Below, in pieces: positions 25,808 to 35,098 of a stretch of DNA of 64,000 nt. Both the position numbers and the translations under genes were made by a program. Numbering within the stretch: the first letter of the stretch is position 1; each line of letters opens with the position of its first letter. The notes below the pieces were generated by a model. The model was not told where the DNA came from. It saw only the letters and a list, made by a program, of their open reading frames with translations, and did no database searches. The stretch lies in NCBI RefSeq assembly GCF_014284255.1, contig NZ_JACOFV010000006.1:162689-226688 (forward strand), read 5' to 3'. The stretch is from Cognatundibacterium jejuense. Lineage in GTDB: Bacteria > Pseudomonadota > Gammaproteobacteria > Burkholderiales > Burkholderiaceae_D.

Positions 25808-27112
25808 TTAAGACGCTGGTGCCTCGTCGACACGAACCACCAGCAATTGATCGATACGATAATGGTCAATATCGACGACTTCAAATTTGTACGCACCCAC
25901 CATGACGTAGTCAGTACGTTTCGGTATTTTTTTGAGCATCGTCATCATGAAGCCTGCAATAGTCTCATAGCTGCCCTGCTCGGGCAAGGAATCAATATCA
26001 AGCGCCCGGCAGACATCTTCAATTGTTGTCGCTCCATCAATGAGCCATGAATTACCATCGCGCTGTACGATCTGATCTTCAAGGAAAGGATGCACCAGAT
26101 TGCCCATCAAGGTACTTAATACATCATTCAAGGTGATCACCCCGACCACCAGTGCATATTCATTCAAAATTACTGCAAAATCTTCACGCGTGCCTTTAAA
26201 TTGCTCCAGCATCTCAGATAAAGTTAAAGAGTCCGGCACTGCTAAGGCGGTACGTATTGACAACTCCTGGACTTTTGAGAACGCTTGATTGGTTAATACC
26301 CGCTTTAAAATATCCTTAGACTCAACATAGCCAACTACGTTGTCAATATGTCCATCACAGACCAAAAATTTGGTATGTGGATGCTCGGCAATCTTTTGGC
26401 GTATCACGACATCGCTGTCTTGCAAGCTGAAATAGACAATGCTATCTCGTTGTGACATCGCGCTGGGTACTGTCCGGCTTTCCAGTTCAAACACATTGCC
26501 TATCATGTGATGTTCACGTGCTTGCAGGACACCGGCTTCGGCACCGGCATCGACCATTGCATAAATTTCGTCAGATGTAATCTGCTCGTTTCTTTCTGTT
26601 GGCAAACTTAATAACCCGAAAATCAGATTCGACAGCCCGTTAAACACCCACACTAAAGGCTTAAACACACGAACGCATAACAACATCGGCGTGACAACAA
26701 AAATTGCCACCGCTTCGGGTGCGATCATTGCCATTTTCTTGGGCATCAAATCAGCAAAGAGAATAAAAATTGAGGTAACGAATAAAAAAGATGTCAGAAA
26801 ACTGACTGTATCAACCCAGGCAAAATCGCCTAGTAAGGCATGAAACACCTTGGCAAAATAGGGCGTTAAAGCTTGTTCACCCAAGATACCGCCGAGTATC
26901 GCTACACCATTCAGGCCAATTTGGACTACCGTAAAAAAGTGTCCGGGCTCTTGCTGTAACTCTAATACTTTGGCAGCACGTAATTCGCCTTCGGACTCCA
27001 ACACTTGCAATTTCACCTTACGTGCCGCTGCCAAAGAAATTTCTGACATTGAAAAAAACGCACTGATGGCGACTAACAATGCAATCACCAAAAAGTGATC
27101 AAATAAGGGCAT
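25808..27112 (-). CDS. CNNM/CBS/CorC_HlyC transporter-associated membrane protein
   Basis: 434 residues: an N-terminal DUF21/CNNM membrane domain (about four helices, residues 1-190; signature MSEISLAAARKVKLQ), two CBS domains (~205-330) and a C-terminal CorC_HlyC domain (~345-425). Family members take part in Mg/Co efflux or tolerance, and older annotations call them haemolysins. The start at 27112 has GGAG 6 bases upstream; a TTG 17 codons earlier is rejected. It is divergent from the TetA-like MFS gene. Confidence 0.92.
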   Translation of the reverse strand: MPLFDHFLVIALLVAISAFFSMSEISLAAARKVKLQVLESEGELRAAKVLELQQEPGHFFTVVQIGLNGVAILGGILGEQALTPYFAKVFHALLGDFAWVDTVSFLTSFLFVTSIFILFADLMPKKMAMIAPEAVAIFVVTPMLLCVRVFKPLVWVFNGLSNLIFGLLSLPTERNEQITSDEIYAMVDAGAEAGVLQAREHHMIGNVFELESRTVPSAMSQRDSIVYFSLQDSDVVIRQKIAEHPHTKFLVCDGHIDNVVGYVESKDILKRVLTNQAFSKVQELSIRTALAVPDSLTLSEMLEQFKGTREDFAVILNEYALVVGVITLNDVLSTLMGNLVHPFLEDQIVQRDGNSWLIDGATTIEDVCRALDIDSLPEQGSYETIAGFMMTMLKKIPKRTDYVMVGAYKFEVVDIDHYRIDQLLVVRVDEAPAS

Positions 27113-27334
27113 AAGTGCTCCTGAATACTTATAAGCTGGTTTACCCTGTGCAATATGCTTCAAGGGTAGAGTAATGACTTTTTGGCAAACAATAATTTTG
27201 CTTAAGTTCTATGATTTGAATCATATACTATTGCGATTGCATGGAAATGACAGCAAACAACCGGATTGTTGTTTCATTGCTGCATGCTATGCGTTTATAT
27301 ACTAAACGCTGACCCCAACTGAAAGCCCGCACGG

Positions 27335-28609
27335 ATGACTACGCCAGACCAACCTCACTCCACCTCTAGCTTAGCCGCACCAGCAGCTCCGATAGTCCCG
27401 ACGAACGTTCGTTTCGTTCTGATTACTGTATTTCTGGATATTTTAGGAATCGGTTTGATTATTCCGGTACTGCCACGTCTGGTTGGTGCTTTTACCCAAC
27501 AAGCGGATGCGCAAGCGCATTGGTATGGGGCGATCGTCGCCATTTACGGTGTGATGCAATTTTTCTTTGCGCCGGTTATTGGCGCCTTGAGTGACCGTTT
27601 TGGACGCCGCCCCGTCTTACTGACTTGTGTGTTTGGTTTGGGTCTTAATTTTATCTTACTGACCCAGGCAACCAGCATTTACTGGCTACTCATCATACGT
27701 GCTTTAGGCGGCGTAACGGCGGGAAATCTGTCCGTTGCCAACGCGTATATTGCCGATGTATCAAGTCCTGAAAATCGCAGTAAAGCTTTAGGTAAAATTG
27801 GGGCGATGTTTGGCTTAGGATTTATTTGTGGTCCTGTTACTGGTGGTCTGTTGGGTGAGGCGAATATACATTATCCGTTTTATCTGGCCGCTGCGGTGTC
27901 CTTATCTAACGTGGTGTATGGTTATTTCTCTTTACCAGAATCCTTGCCATTAGCGAACCGCAAAGCATTTTCCATTAAATCCGCGAACCCGTTCGCAGGG
28001 CTGAGTGGTCTTGCTCATTTACGCGGCGTAGGTTCTTTGGTCTGGGTCTACGGTTTAACCATGTTTGCCCAATTCACATTACAAACCACCTGGGTTTTAT
28101 CGACTGAATTGCGCTTTGGCTGGACGCCTATGCAGAATGGTCTTTCCTTGTTTATGGTCGGCATTTCCAGCGTCGTGATGCAGGGCGTGTTCCTTGGTCG
28201 CTATATCAAATTGGTGGGTGATGCGAATGCTATCTTGTTTGGTCTGATTTCTTCTTGTGCCGCATTGACCTTGTACGGCTTGGCCACGCAAGGCTGGATG
28301 ATGTACGTGCTGATATTGTGTAATGTGCTGGCCTTTGCTGCAGGACCGGCTTTGCAGGCGTTTTTCTCACGAGCTGTCGATGCACGTTCGCAAGGCGTTG
28401 CGATGGGTTCTCTCAGTGCGCTGGCAAGTATCATGAGTGTTGCTGCGACCTTAGCTGGCACCAGTTTGCTGGCGCAGGTCAGTCATGCGCCGCGTGGTAG
28501 CCTTCTTCTCGGAGCACCGTTTTTTATGGCTGCTTCAGTTCAATTCATGGCTTTAATTTTGGCTTTTCTACATATGCGAAAAACGAAGCAGTCCACAGTG
28601 AAAGACTGA
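27335..28609 (+). CDS. TetA-type MFS efflux transporter
   Basis: 424 residues, 12 helices. Motif A is GALSDRFGRRPVLL; the second helix set includes GFICGPVTGG (motif C of antiporters). The opening FVLITVFLDILGIGLIIPVLPRLV is characteristic of the TetA/TCR branch of 12-TMS drug:H+ antiporters. About 25 Ala/Pro/Thr-rich residues precede TM1. No tetR-type regulator adjoins, so this is probably a housekeeping exporter and not acquired tetracycline resistance. The substrate is unknown. Confidence 0.9.
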   Translation: MTTPDQPHSTSSLAAPAAPIVPTNVRFVLITVFLDILGIGLIIPVLPRLVGAFTQQADAQAHWYGAIVAIYGVMQFFFAPVIGALSDRFGRRPVLLTCVFGLGLNFILLTQATSIYWLLIIRALGGVTAGNLSVANAYIADVSSPENRSKALGKIGAMFGLGFICGPVTGGLLGEANIHYPFYLAAAVSLSNVVYGYFSLPESLPLANRKAFSIKSANPFAGLSGLAHLRGVGSLVWVYGLTMFAQFTLQTTWVLSTELRFGWTPMQNGLSLFMVGISSVVMQGVFLGRYIKLVGDANAILFGLISSCAALTLYGLATQGWMMYVLILCNVLAFAAGPALQAFFSRAVDARSQGVAMGSLSALASIMSVAATLAGTSLLAQVSHAPRGSLLLGAPFFMAASVQFMALILAFLHMRKTKQSTVKD

Positions 28610-28626
28610 ATGAAAATTTAATGAAT

Positions 28627-28662
28627 AAAAAAATAGCGAACCCGAAGTTCGCTATTTTTTTT
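28627..28662. terminator. Bidirectional intrinsic terminator
   Basis: AAATAGCGAAC / GTTCGCTATTT around a 5-base loop, with A run on the left and an eight-base T run on the right. It serves the MFS gene on the plus strand and dctA on the minus strand. Confidence 0.93.
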
Positions 28663-28693
28663 CAACTCATAATCAGAAAATTACGTCAGAGAA

Positions 28694-30013
28694 TTACATA
28701 TGCTTGGACGTTGAAATCATCGCTTCGTGTTCGTCCTGATGTTCAAGTTCAGCGACTGGTTGATTGTTTAAGACCTGATTGAGGCGCTGCATATCAACAT
28801 CGTTACCCCATTTACCAACCACGATCGTTGCCACACCATTGCCGACCAGATTCGTCAACGCGCGGGCTTCTGACATAAAGCGATCAATCCCAAGGATCAG
28901 TGCCAGACCTGCAACGGGCACATCACTGGCAGCTGACAAGGTTGCGGCCAAAACGATAAAACCACTTCCAGTGATGCCGGCAGCGCCTTTGGATGTCAGC
29001 AACAGAACCGCGAGTAAAGTGAGTTGTTGCAACAAGCTCATCGGCGTATCTGTCGCTTGTGCAATAAATACCGCAGCCATCGTCAGATAAATCGAAGTGC
29101 CATCGAGGTTAAATGAATAGCCTGTTGGGATCACCAGACCCACCACTGACTTTTTAACACCGAGCTTTTCCAGCTTGCCAATGATGCCCGGCAATGCGGA
29201 TTCGGAAGAAGACGTACCAAGCACAATCAGTAGTTCTTCTTTGATGTATTTGACAAATTTCCAGATGCTAAAACCATGGAAGCGTGCAATTGCACCAAGA
29301 ATGACGAAGACAAAAATCAGGCAAGTGCCATAAAAGGTTCCCATCAGGTAAATCAATTTCACGATGGAGCCGACACCAAATTTACCAATCGTAAATGCCA
29401 TCGCACCAAAAGCACCAATCGGCGCGACTTTCATGATGTAGCCGACAATCGCAAATAAGACTTGAGAGATTTTTTCGATGAAATCAAACACCAGCGTGCC
29501 ACGACCACCAAAACGGTGCAAAGCAAAGCCGAAGAAAACCGCGATCAGCAACACTTGCAAGATCTCGCCTTTCGCAAAGGCGTCGACAATGGTTGAAGGA
29601 ATAATCGCCATCAGGAATTCCACCGTGGTTTGCATCTTACCCGGTCCTGTATAAGCTGTAATGCCTTTGGTATCGAGAGAATGCACATCGATGTGCATAC
29701 CTACGCCGGGTTGCAGAATGTTGACCATGAATAATCCCACAACCAGCGCTAAGGTACTGACAATTTCAAAATATAGTAAGGCCATGCCGCCGGTTTTTCC
29801 GACTTTTTTCATGTCCTCCATACCCGCAATACCGATGACTACCGTACAAAAGATAATTGGTGCAATCATCATTTTGATCAGTTTGATAAAGCCATCACCG
29901 AGCGGTTTCATGGCGGCGCCAGATTCGGGGTAAAAGTGGCCAAGTGCGACGCCCAAAATGATGGCGACGATCACCTGAAAGTACAGGGATTTGTAGATTG
30001 GTTGCGGCTGCAT
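28694..30013 (-). CDS. dctA: C4-dicarboxylate:cation symporter DctA
   Basis: 439 residues of the DAACS family, which takes up succinate, fumarate, malate and related acids with Na+ or H+. The motifs [12 protein letters not shown] (serine-rich re-entrant loop) and [16 protein letters not shown] (HP/TM7) and [15 protein letters not shown] (TM8) are clear. The length and the N-terminal [24 protein letters not shown] fit DctA well. GGAGAC precedes the ATG. A repeat-rich operator-like region lies at 30159-30212. Regulation by DctBD is common but no such genes are in view. Confidence 0.93.
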   Translation of the reverse strand: MQPQPIYKSLYFQVIVAIILGVALGHFYPESGAAMKPLGDGFIKLIKMMIAPIIFCTVVIGIAGMEDMKKVGKTGGMALLYFEIVSTLALVVGLFMVNILQPGVGMHIDVHSLDTKGITAYTGPGKMQTTVEFLMAIIPSTIVDAFAKGEILQVLLIAVFFGFALHRFGGRGTLVFDFIEKISQVLFAIVGYIMKVAPIGAFGAMAFTIGKFGVGSIVKLIYLMGTFYGTCLIFVFVILGAIARFHGFSIWKFVKYIKEELLIVLGTSSSESALPGIIGKLEKLGVKKSVVGLVIPTGYSFNLDGTSIYLTMAAVFIAQATDTPMSLLQQLTLLAVLLLTSKGAAGITGSGFIVLAATLSAASDVPVAGLALILGIDRFMSEARALTNLVGNGVATIVVGKWGNDVDMQRLNQVLNNQPVAELEHQDEHEAMISTSKHM

Positions 30014-30158
30014 ATTGTCTCCGTTATGTAGGAAGGTGTCGCCTTGGGTGATTCTGGCAACCCTGACGCGGAATATTGTTCCGTCGCTTGACTCATTATC
30101 AAAAATTACGCCCTACCCGGATATTGTGGCTTTCCACACCGTGTTGTTTTAAAAAACT

Positions 30159-30212
30159 AATTAATTAACAACGGTTTGAGTGATTTGTATAAATTAATTA
30201 ACGATTGTTAAT
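30159..30212. promoter_or_regulatory. Direct repeats and palindrome upstream of dctA
   Basis: AATTAATTAAC occurs at 30159-30169 and 30192-30202, exactly 33 bases apart (three helical turns). The second copy is part of the palindrome ATTAAC-GATT-GTTAAT (30197-30212). The first is followed by AACGG. The layout suggests paired sites for a dimeric regulator on one DNA face. The regulator is not identified. Confidence 0.5.
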
Positions 30213-30225
30213 CGTTTGCGGAAAT

Positions 30226-31683
30226 TTAAGCAGAAGCCACTTTTTTTATACGTGCCAGATCAAGCACGATACGTCCTAAAACACCTAAAGCTTCTTCCAA
30301 TTCGTGCGAATAATGTGTGCCGCAATTGAGTCTGAGGAAATGATCAAACCGGTTTGAATTCGAATACAGCAAACCAGGTGATACCAAAATATCCTGACGT
30401 AATGCTGCATCAAACACGGCGCGCGATGAGACTTGCGGTGGCATTTCTACCCACACCGACACGCCGCCATCAGGCATCGTCAAGCGAGTGCCTTCCGGAA
30501 AATAAGTCGCAATACCTTCCGCCATTTTTTCACGTTGTTGTGTCAAGGTGGTGCGCAGCTTACGTAAATGACGGTCATAGCTACTGGATTGTAAAAAGGT
30601 CGCGGCGATCAACTGCGATAGTTCTTCGTTGTAGCGAGTTTGTGCGTATTTGAACATGCTGATACGTGCCTGCCAGCGACCGCCAAGCATCCAGCCCAAG
30701 CGTAAGCCGGGCGCTAAAATTTTATGTAATGAAGCACAGTAAATCACGTTGCCAGTTTGATCCCAATGTTTAGCGGCGGTCGGGATTTTGTCGCCATTGG
30801 CCAGCGCACTGTAAGAGTCATCTTCAATCAAGGGGATATTCTTTGCTTCGCAAAGCGTAACCAATCTTTGTTTGTGCGAATCTGGCATGATGCTGCCAAG
30901 CGGGTTTTGCAGATGAGGTACAACGACGACTGCTTTAATGTTGTCATAGGTTTGCATCGCCAGCTCTAGGGCTTCAAGTGAGATGCCTGTACTTGGGCTG
31001 GTTGGTATTTCCAACGCCTTCATACCCAAACTTTCCAGCACTTGTAGCAAGCCGTAAAAAGTCGGCGACTCGACAGCGATGACATCACCAGCGTGGGCTA
31101 CGGCGCGCAAAGCGAGATTCAATGCTTCGATGCAGCCATTAGTAACGATTACTTCATCAGCACTGGTGCTAATCCCCACATCGAGCGCGCGTTTGGCTAA
31201 TGCTGATTTTAAATCACGGTTGCCACCCGGCGAAATTGCTTTGGTCAGCAACAATGGATACTGGCGCAGCAGGCTACTCGCGAGTTGCCGCAACTGTTTG
31301 TGCGGATACAAATCCGGCGCACCAGTTGCGCGAGCCAGGTTGATTTTAACCGGACGCTGTCCCTGGGCAATGATGGACGATACCCGTTCATGGATGCCGA
31401 CAAATTGCGCCGGATCGATTACTGTTGCTGGTTTTGGCTCTAAAGCGGGTGCCAGACGTATGCGTCTGGGTTGGCGTACAAAATAGCCAGATCGTGGTCG
31501 TGCCTCCAGCCAGCCTTCAGCTTCTAAATAGCGACACATTTGCAAGGCTGTCGATAAGCTGACCTCATGTAATTGCATCAGTTTTCGCACTGATGGCATA
31601 CGGTCACCTGTGGCTAAGGTGCCATGACGAATTGCGCTGAGATAATGTTCCGCCAGTTGTCGGTAAAGTGTAGGTGCTTGCAT
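30226..31683 (-). CDS. MocR-type GntR/aminotransferase-like regulator
   Basis: 485 residues. The N-terminal GntR winged helix (residues ~5-72; PSVRKLMQLHEVSLSTALQMCRYLEAEGWL) is fused to a fold-type I PLP aminotransferase-like domain. The PLP Lys is Lys321 in CASLHKILAPGLRLGW, and the PLP-contacting Asn/Asp/Tyr region (PHLQNPLGS; EDDSYSALAN) is present. MocR proteins usually use PLP or an amino acid as effector rather than catalysing transamination. The divergent neighbour is a DUF2917 gene, a pairing I recall from Burkholderiales. The target is unknown. Confidence 0.93.
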   Translation of the reverse strand: MQAPTLYRQLAEHYLSAIRHGTLATGDRMPSVRKLMQLHEVSLSTALQMCRYLEAEGWLEARPRSGYFVRQPRRIRLAPALEPKPATVIDPAQFVGIHERVSSIIAQGQRPVKINLARATGAPDLYPHKQLRQLASSLLRQYPLLLTKAISPGGNRDLKSALAKRALDVGISTSADEVIVTNGCIEALNLALRAVAHAGDVIAVESPTFYGLLQVLESLGMKALEIPTSPSTGISLEALELAMQTYDNIKAVVVVPHLQNPLGSIMPDSHKQRLVTLCEAKNIPLIEDDSYSALANGDKIPTAAKHWDQTGNVIYCASLHKILAPGLRLGWMLGGRWQARISMFKYAQTRYNEELSQLIAATFLQSSSYDRHLRKLRTTLTQQREKMAEGIATYFPEGTRLTMPDGGVSVWVEMPPQVSSRAVFDAALRQDILVSPGLLYSNSNRFDHFLRLNCGTHYSHELEEALGVLGRIVLDLARIKKVASA

Positions 31684-31861
31684 AAAACAGATCTTGCGTC
31701 GTCAGTGGTTGCTGGCAAAGATACAGTTCGCAAAAATTGCGACCATAACAGATGAGGATTTTACCGCATGATGCGATACAGATAGTGAAATTCTGTACCT
31801 GTTCGCCTATTCTTGCGGGTCGTATGCTGTGCACCTAATCAAGCATTCGTGAGAACCTGCC

Positions 31862-32203
31862 ATGCAAACGATATCTATCCAACGTCATCAGACGCTGTCT
31901 TTTTATGCAAAAAAAGGCACTTTCCTATATGTGAACAGCGGTCGATTATCTGTTGAGGAAAAGCCTTGTCACCTTGACGGCTACAGTACTATTTTCAGCT
32001 TGATGTTGACGCAAGAACAAAGTCATACCGTGTCGTGCAACACTTGGATAAAGCTGAATGCGTTCAGCGACAGCCACGTTCTGTTAGAACAAAAACAATC
32101 CTTGCTCGCACGCGTGCGACAACAAGAACCAACTGATATCGCAAACGCCTTTGCGCTTTTGGGAGCAAGCTTGTACAGACTTAGCCGAAAAATTCTTTTC
32201 TGA
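31862..32203 (+). CDS. DUF2917-like small protein
   Basis: 113 residues. The central part LSFYAKKGTFLYVNSGRLSVEEKPCHLDGYS resembles the cupin-like DUF2917 pattern (L-x-G-x-V-W-L-T...), although the usual Trp is missing here, so the match is partial. The start has GAGAAC upstream. It is divergent from the MocR regulator across 178 bases, and a regulatory link is likely. The 3' end overlaps the convergent TonB-like gene by 23 bases. Confidence 0.6.
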   Translation: MQTISIQRHQTLSFYAKKGTFLYVNSGRLSVEEKPCHLDGYSTIFSLMLTQEQSHTVSCNTWIKLNAFSDSHVLLEQKQSLLARVRQQEPTDIANAFALLGASLYRLSRKILF

Positions 32204-33032
32204 GGAAGGTTTCCAGCTGTTCGCTATCCTGTGGTCGTGCTGATAGCGTGACCACACGACCCAGACGTCGTGATTCCCAACTAAAATCACCGGGGTAATG
32301 CGAGCGAATCAATTCGATCATACGTCTTATCATTGCCAATTGTAGATCGCCACCTAAGCCTGCATCGACTTCTATCGTTTGTTTCCATGTGCTTCCAGAA
32401 GTGGGCTTCCAGCCGCGGAATGAAAAACTACCGACACGTGTACTCATACTAATAATTTGGAATACGCCATTAGTACCATCGCGCCCTGCTGCTTGTTGCA
32501 TACTGTGCCTGACATTGGCTTCTGCAACCTCTTGCGCACTCATACCGCGATTCGACTGATTATTGGCCTGGTCTTCTTGATTTGCCGCTTCCTGTTGAGC
32601 ACGGCGGCGCTCACGCGCAGCATTTAACATACTCATCATGTCTTGTTGCGGCGGCGCTTCGACGATCGGCGTGGGCGTATTTACCGTCGTTTGAGCTGAC
32701 TGCACTGGTGCGACTGGTGTTGGTGGCGTGATGGATTTTTTCGTATGTGGGATGAGCGGTGGCTTAGGCGTTGATTTTTTGGGTGCCGGCGCAGCCATTT
32801 TTGCTACGACGGCTTTATCCAGAATCAACACCATCGGCGTGCGCGAGCCCGCATCATCACCTTGTTTTTTCTTTTTTTCTACTTGTATGTTGAGTAAGAA
32901 ATATAACAGCAGAGCGTGAATGATGAGAACGATAGCGATCCCGATGAAATTGACGGGCCGAAATCTCAGATGCAGGTGAACCTCGCCAGGTTCAGCAATT
33001 TCGTTGTCAGGTGCTTCTATACTCAACTTCAT
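32181..33032 (-). CDS. TonB-like single-pass, proline-rich envelope protein
   Basis: 283 residues. One membrane helix at ~28-48 follows a 27-residue cytoplasmic tail. A Lys-rich stop (VEKKKKQ), a Pro/Thr/Lys-rich spacer (~75-130), a Gln/Asn/Arg-rich helical stretch (~135-175) and a folded C-terminal domain (~185-283) come next. This is the layout of TonB/TolA proteins, but the C-terminal domain (FSFRGWKPTSGSTWKQTIEV, SHYPGDFSWESRRLGRVVTLSARP) does not read as a standard TonB C-terminus. No exbB/exbD is nearby. Function unknown. Confidence 0.7.
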   Translation of the reverse strand: MKLSIEAPDNEIAEPGEVHLHLRFRPVNFIGIAIVLIIHALLLYFLLNIQVEKKKKQGDDAGSRTPMVLILDKAVVAKMAAPAPKKSTPKPPLIPHTKKSITPPTPVAPVQSAQTTVNTPTPIVEAPPQQDMMSMLNAARERRRAQQEAANQEDQANNQSNRGMSAQEVAEANVRHSMQQAAGRDGTNGVFQIISMSTRVGSFSFRGWKPTSGSTWKQTIEVDAGLGGDLQLAMIRRMIELIRSHYPGDFSWESRRLGRVVTLSARPQDSEQLETFLRKEFFG

Positions 33033-33342
33033 GGATGCTGTTTCAGGGTGACTGGATTTTGAGTTGCCAAGGATACCTCAATCTTAACGCCTAACTGTAA
33101 CAAAGCTTTCTTAAAAAATACCTGATGTACAATTTTTTTCATGTCATTAAAACGTAATGTGTAACAAAAAATTTCAGGAGTCATTCGCGATCGAAAATTT
33201 TTCCTCTATGAAAACCCCTATTTTAGATGACCTGGAAATTAATTTGTAACGAGTGAAACAACAAATTCCGATAGGCAATCCTTAGGCAATCCCCTAATCT
33301 AGCAATCATCGAACAATAGTCTCGTATTACATGGAGCAAGTC

Positions 33343-35088
33343 ATGCAAGAATCTGGTGAACAAATAGAATACCTGCCACAGCAGGAGAGCGAAGGTACAC
33401 AATTTTCTACCGTCAATTCCACTGGAACAGTGGCGTTGGCCGTTGGTGCCAGTTTGCTTCTTGAAGCCTGTGGTGGGGGCGGGGGCGCGACGGGTGGCAG
33501 TGCGAACGGATCAACCTCTTCTACAACACCTCCGACACCTCCGACACCGGTTACCGATATACAGGCCGCCCGGTTTCTAGCGCAAGCTTCGGTGGGTGGC
33601 ACGCGGACACAAATGGCGCAAGTACAGGCCTCTGGTTATGCAGCGTGGATTGATGCACAAATGGCCATGCCGCAGTCTAGCAGTCGCTGGAGCTGGCTCA
33701 AGACCAAAGGTTTTGATGCCGCGGCAAATATTTTCACGCAAAATGGTTTTGATTCTGTCGCCTGGTACAAGCTGATTAATTCACCAGACACCCTGAGACA
33801 AAGGGTGACACATGCACTGGCCGAGATTTTGGTGGTTGGTATCGATGGTCTGACAGGAGCCAGTTGGCAGGCTTTTGCAGCAGCAAATTATCTCGATTTA
33901 TTAGAAGCCAATGCCTTTGGCAATTACCGCAAATTATTACAAGCGATATCTACCAATAGTGCGATGGGGCAGTATCTGACTTTCGCCGGTAATCTGAAGG
34001 CAAATCCGGCCAAAGGCACTCTTCCGGACGAAAATTATGCCCGCGAACTCATGCAGTTGTTTTCTGTTGGTTTGTTGAAGCTCAATCAGGACGGCACGCC
34101 CATCACGGTCAACGGAGTTAATCAAGAAACTTATACCCTCGATGACATTACTGGTTTAGCGCGGATCTTCACAGGTTGGGATTTTGATGTATCGACAAGC
34201 GATAAAACGACCCCTGACTTTCTTCAACGTCCTTTAACGCAAATTGCAAGTCGTCATGAAACCGATGCATCGACTTTCCTTGGCAGCACTGTGCCAGCGG
34301 GGTTGGATGGGCCACAAAGTATGGCGGCTGCGCTCGATATCATTTTCGCCCACCCCAACGTGGCGCCTTTCGTCAGTCGGCAACTGATTCAGCGTCTGGT
34401 CACCAGTAATCCGTCACCTGCTTATGTGCAACGCATTGCAGCAGTTTTTTCGAACGATGGCACCGGCGTTAAAGGAAATCTGGCTGCAGTGGTTAAAGCC
34501 CTGTTATTGGATGACGAAGCGCGCAATAGCAGCAATCTGAGTAACCCTCAATTTGGCAAATTGCGTGAACCGATTTACCGCTTTTTGAGCTGGGCGCGCT
34601 CCTACAGTGTGACCTCACCTAGCGATTTATGGAATGTCGGTAACACCAGTGATGCAGCTTCCAGATTGGGACAGAGTCCGTTACGTTCAGGCTCGGTATT
34701 CAACTTCTTCCGTCCGGGTTATGTGCCGCCAAATACCTCGATCGCGAACGCCTCTTTAGTGGCGCCGGAATTTCAGATAACCAACGAATCGACAGTGATT
34801 GGTTACGTCAATTTTATGCAAAGAATGGTCAGCAAGGGCAATACTGATCTGGTGCCGGACTACAGTAGCTTACTTCCATTGGCGGCTAATCCGACTGCCT
34901 TATTGACTGAAATTAATTTGGTCATTGCTGCGGGTCAGCTTAGTGATGCCACGATTGCGACTTTAGCGACAGCCATCAGCAGCATGCCCAGTGGCACCGG
35001 TATTGCGACTGACACACCAACACTTAACCGTATTTACGCCGCATTGACCTTAGTCTTCGCTGCGCCAGAATATATCGTACAGAAATAA
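33343..35088 (+). CDS. DUF1800 family protein
   Basis: 581 residues. The domain opens with QAARFLAQASVGGTRTQMAQVQASGYAAWIDAQM and contains DENYARELMQLFSVGL, FTGWDFD and the C-terminal EPIYRFLSWAR, all DUF1800 hallmarks. The N-terminus has a ~30-residue polar stretch, then VALAVGASLLLEACGGGGG, a lipobox-like segment with an atypical Glu at -2. A Gly/Ser/Thr/Pro linker follows. The start at 33343 has GGAG at proper spacing. It is 10 bases upstream of a DUF1501 gene. DUF1800-DUF1501 pairs are widespread and conserved but their function is not established. Confidence 0.92.
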   Translation: MQESGEQIEYLPQQESEGTQFSTVNSTGTVALAVGASLLLEACGGGGGATGGSANGSTSSTTPPTPPTPVTDIQAARFLAQASVGGTRTQMAQVQASGYAAWIDAQMAMPQSSSRWSWLKTKGFDAAANIFTQNGFDSVAWYKLINSPDTLRQRVTHALAEILVVGIDGLTGASWQAFAAANYLDLLEANAFGNYRKLLQAISTNSAMGQYLTFAGNLKANPAKGTLPDENYARELMQLFSVGLLKLNQDGTPITVNGVNQETYTLDDITGLARIFTGWDFDVSTSDKTTPDFLQRPLTQIASRHETDASTFLGSTVPAGLDGPQSMAAALDIIFAHPNVAPFVSRQLIQRLVTSNPSPAYVQRIAAVFSNDGTGVKGNLAAVVKALLLDDEARNSSNLSNPQFGKLREPIYRFLSWARSYSVTSPSDLWNVGNTSDAASRLGQSPLRSGSVFNFFRPGYVPPNTSIANASLVAPEFQITNESTVIGYVNFMQRMVSKGNTDLVPDYSSLLPLAANPTALLTEINLVIAAGQLSDATIATLATAISSMPSGTGIATDTPTLNRIYAALTLVFAAPEYIVQK

Positions 35089-35098
35089 GGATTTCATC

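Noticed and set aside
27335..28609. Acquired tetracycline-resistance determinant
   Set aside because: TetA-like by family only; no TetR-type gene, mobile element or base-composition shift beside it.
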